From JAJDZL01 sp965220665 (GTDB lineage: Bacteria > Pseudomonadota > Gammaproteobacteria > Arenicellales > JAJDZL01): a stretch of 64,000 nucleotides of DNA. Each line of letters opens with the position of its first letter. Position 1 is the first letter of the stretch. The DNA lies in NCBI GenBank assembly GCA_965220665.1, contig CBDCQQ010000005.1, positions 1,364,001 through 1,428,000 on the forward strand, read 5' to 3'. Under the pieces are notes generated by a model. The model ran no database searches and was not told the DNA's origin. It saw nothing but the letters and a program-made list of their open reading frames with translations. Of this stretch, positions 63,236-64,000 are shown piece after piece. Made by a program: the position numbers and the translations under genes.

Positions 63236-64000
63236 TTACAAGAATTGACTCGGGATGTGTTCCGAGTCCAGCATCTGATCAATGTTCTCTCTGGTTTTGA
63301 TTTCGAAAAATTGGTCGCCATCGACCAGCACCTCTACCGGTTTTGGACGGGTGTTGTAATTTGAAGACATGACTGCTCCATAAGCACCTGCGCCAAGAAC
63401 GGCAATAAGATGACCCTCATCGATTGCTAACATCCGGTCTTTGCCAAAAAAATCGCCAGTCTCACAAACTGGGCCGACCACGTCAAATGTTCGACTTTCT
63501 ACAGAGCTCTGCTGAATAGGAACGATGTCCATCCAGGCATCGTAAAGTACAGGTCTGATCAAGTCGTTCATTGCGCCGTCAACTAAGGCAAAATTTTTCG
63601 ATTCTACTGTCTTGATGTATTCGACTCGGCTCAAAAAGATTCCGGCATTGGCGGTTATGGCACGACCCGGTTCGATTGAAATGGACAGCGGGCAACCGCG
63701 GCGCGTCAGCACCTCAAGAATTGCATCACAGTAGTCGGAAATGGTTGGCGGTTGCTCATCTTTGTAGCGAACGCCCAGTCCGCCACCCAAATCCAAATGG
63801 CCCACCTTTATGCCTTCAGCTTCGAGAGTTTCAGTGAAATCGATAACGCTTTCCAATGCGTCAATGATTGGATCAAGTGAAGTCATCTGCGAACCGATAT
63901 GAACGGCAATTCCAATGATTTTGAGGTGACTCTGCCGTACGGCAAATCGATAGATTTCTAAAGCCTCCTCATACGCGACACCAAACTTTGCTTCACGAAG
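63236..64000 (-). CDS. lysA: diaminopimelate decarboxylase, partial (3' part; 5' end lies beyond the window)
   Basis: The last 254 residues of LysA. The frame stays open to the window edge, so an internal Met at 63886 is not the start. Visible family motifs are KFGVAYEEALEIY, AVHIGSQMT, DLGGGLGVRY, SIEPGRAI and CETGDFFGKDR, which together hold PLP- and substrate-binding residues of group IV decarboxylases. The enzyme converts meso-diaminopimelate to lysine. The N-terminal barrel strands with the PLP lysine are outside the window. Confidence 0.9.
   Translation of the reverse strand, partial: LREAKFGVAYEEALEIYRFAVRQSHLKIIGIAVHIGSQMTSLDPIIDALESVIDFTETLEAEGIKVGHLDLGGGLGVRYKDEQPPTISDYCDAILEVLTRRGCPLSISIEPGRAITANAGIFLSRVEYIKTVESKNFALVDGAMNDLIRPVLYDAWMDIVPIQQSSVESRTFDVVGPVCETGDFFGKDRMLAIDEGHLIAVLGAGAYGAVMSSNYNTRPKPVEVLVDGDQFFEIKTRENIDQMLDSEHIPSQFL

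Noticed and set aside
63236..63886. LysA starting at the ATG 63886
   Set aside because: The same frame continues with LysA-like sequence to the window edge (KFGVAYEEA, AVHIGSQ), so this Met is internal.

Overview
The window is a gene-dense bacterial chromosome segment from a heterotrophic proteobacterium that lives on small nitrogen compounds. The evidence is an RmuC homologue, an XdhABC-type xanthine dehydrogenase, a PuuD-type urate hydroxylase with a cytochrome c tail, MttB-like and dimethylglycine-dehydrogenase-like proteins, and several periplasmic-binding-protein ABC importers. Gamma- and alphaproteobacteria both fit and I cannot decide between them. No rRNA, tRNA, CRISPR array, transposase or integrase was recognised.

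Layout. 1-4141: a small membrane protein, a dienoyl-CoA-reductase-like SDR, a malonyl-CoA-synthetase-like ligase and a fatty acid hydroxylase/desaturase. 4259-9348: a polyamine-type ABC importer (permease, permease, binding protein, ATPase) and an EamA exporter. 9617-20881: an almost gapless purine block with urate hydroxylase (puuD), 5-hydroxyisourate hydrolase, xdhA-xdhB-xdhC, and a BMP-type nucleoside/purine ABC importer. 21546-26549: a Sel1-repeat protein, two divergent paralogous phosphoribosyltransferases, an acyl-CoA dehydrogenase and guanine deaminase. The deaminase and probably the phosphoribosyltransferases belong with purine use.

26579-34625: a minus-strand trio (2OG-Fe(II) oxygenase, AhpD-like protein, aspartoacylase-family deacylase), a large YdiJ-like FAD/Fe-S dehydrogenase, an enoyl-CoA hydratase and an acyl-CoA dehydrogenase. 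34791-47541: a long plus-strand run with a HisC-like aminotransferase, a two-subunit ThDP decarboxylase resembling sulfopyruvate/phosphonopyruvate decarboxylase, a polar-amino-acid ABC importer, a heterotetrameric sarcosine-oxidase-type enzyme (B, D, A, G), a HAD phosphatase and a Cys/Met-type PLP enzyme. This reads as uptake and stepwise breakdown of an unusual, possibly N-methylated or sulfonated, amino acid.

47662-49449 is a methyltransferase-HNH nuclease fusion. 49580-59900 is a methylamine block: an iron alcohol dehydrogenase, a DauA-like amine oxidase, a DgcA/trimethylamine-dehydrogenase-like enzyme, and, divergently, a non-pyrrolysine MttB homologue, a dimethylglycine-dehydrogenase-like enzyme, an AhpD-like protein and a sulfotransferase-like protein. 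60058-64000 holds rmuC, then a small accessory patch (a protein of a T4-like-phage family, a two-TM SLATT-like protein coupled to a 41-residue polyproline peptide), and the 3' part of lysA running off the right edge.

The candidates most worth following are the methyltransferase-HNH fusion, the SLATT-like/polyproline pair, the aminotransferase-ThDP decarboxylase-importer-sarcosine oxidase run, and the MttB operon that carries a sulfotransferase-like gene. All functions are inferred by reading motifs; no database search was run.
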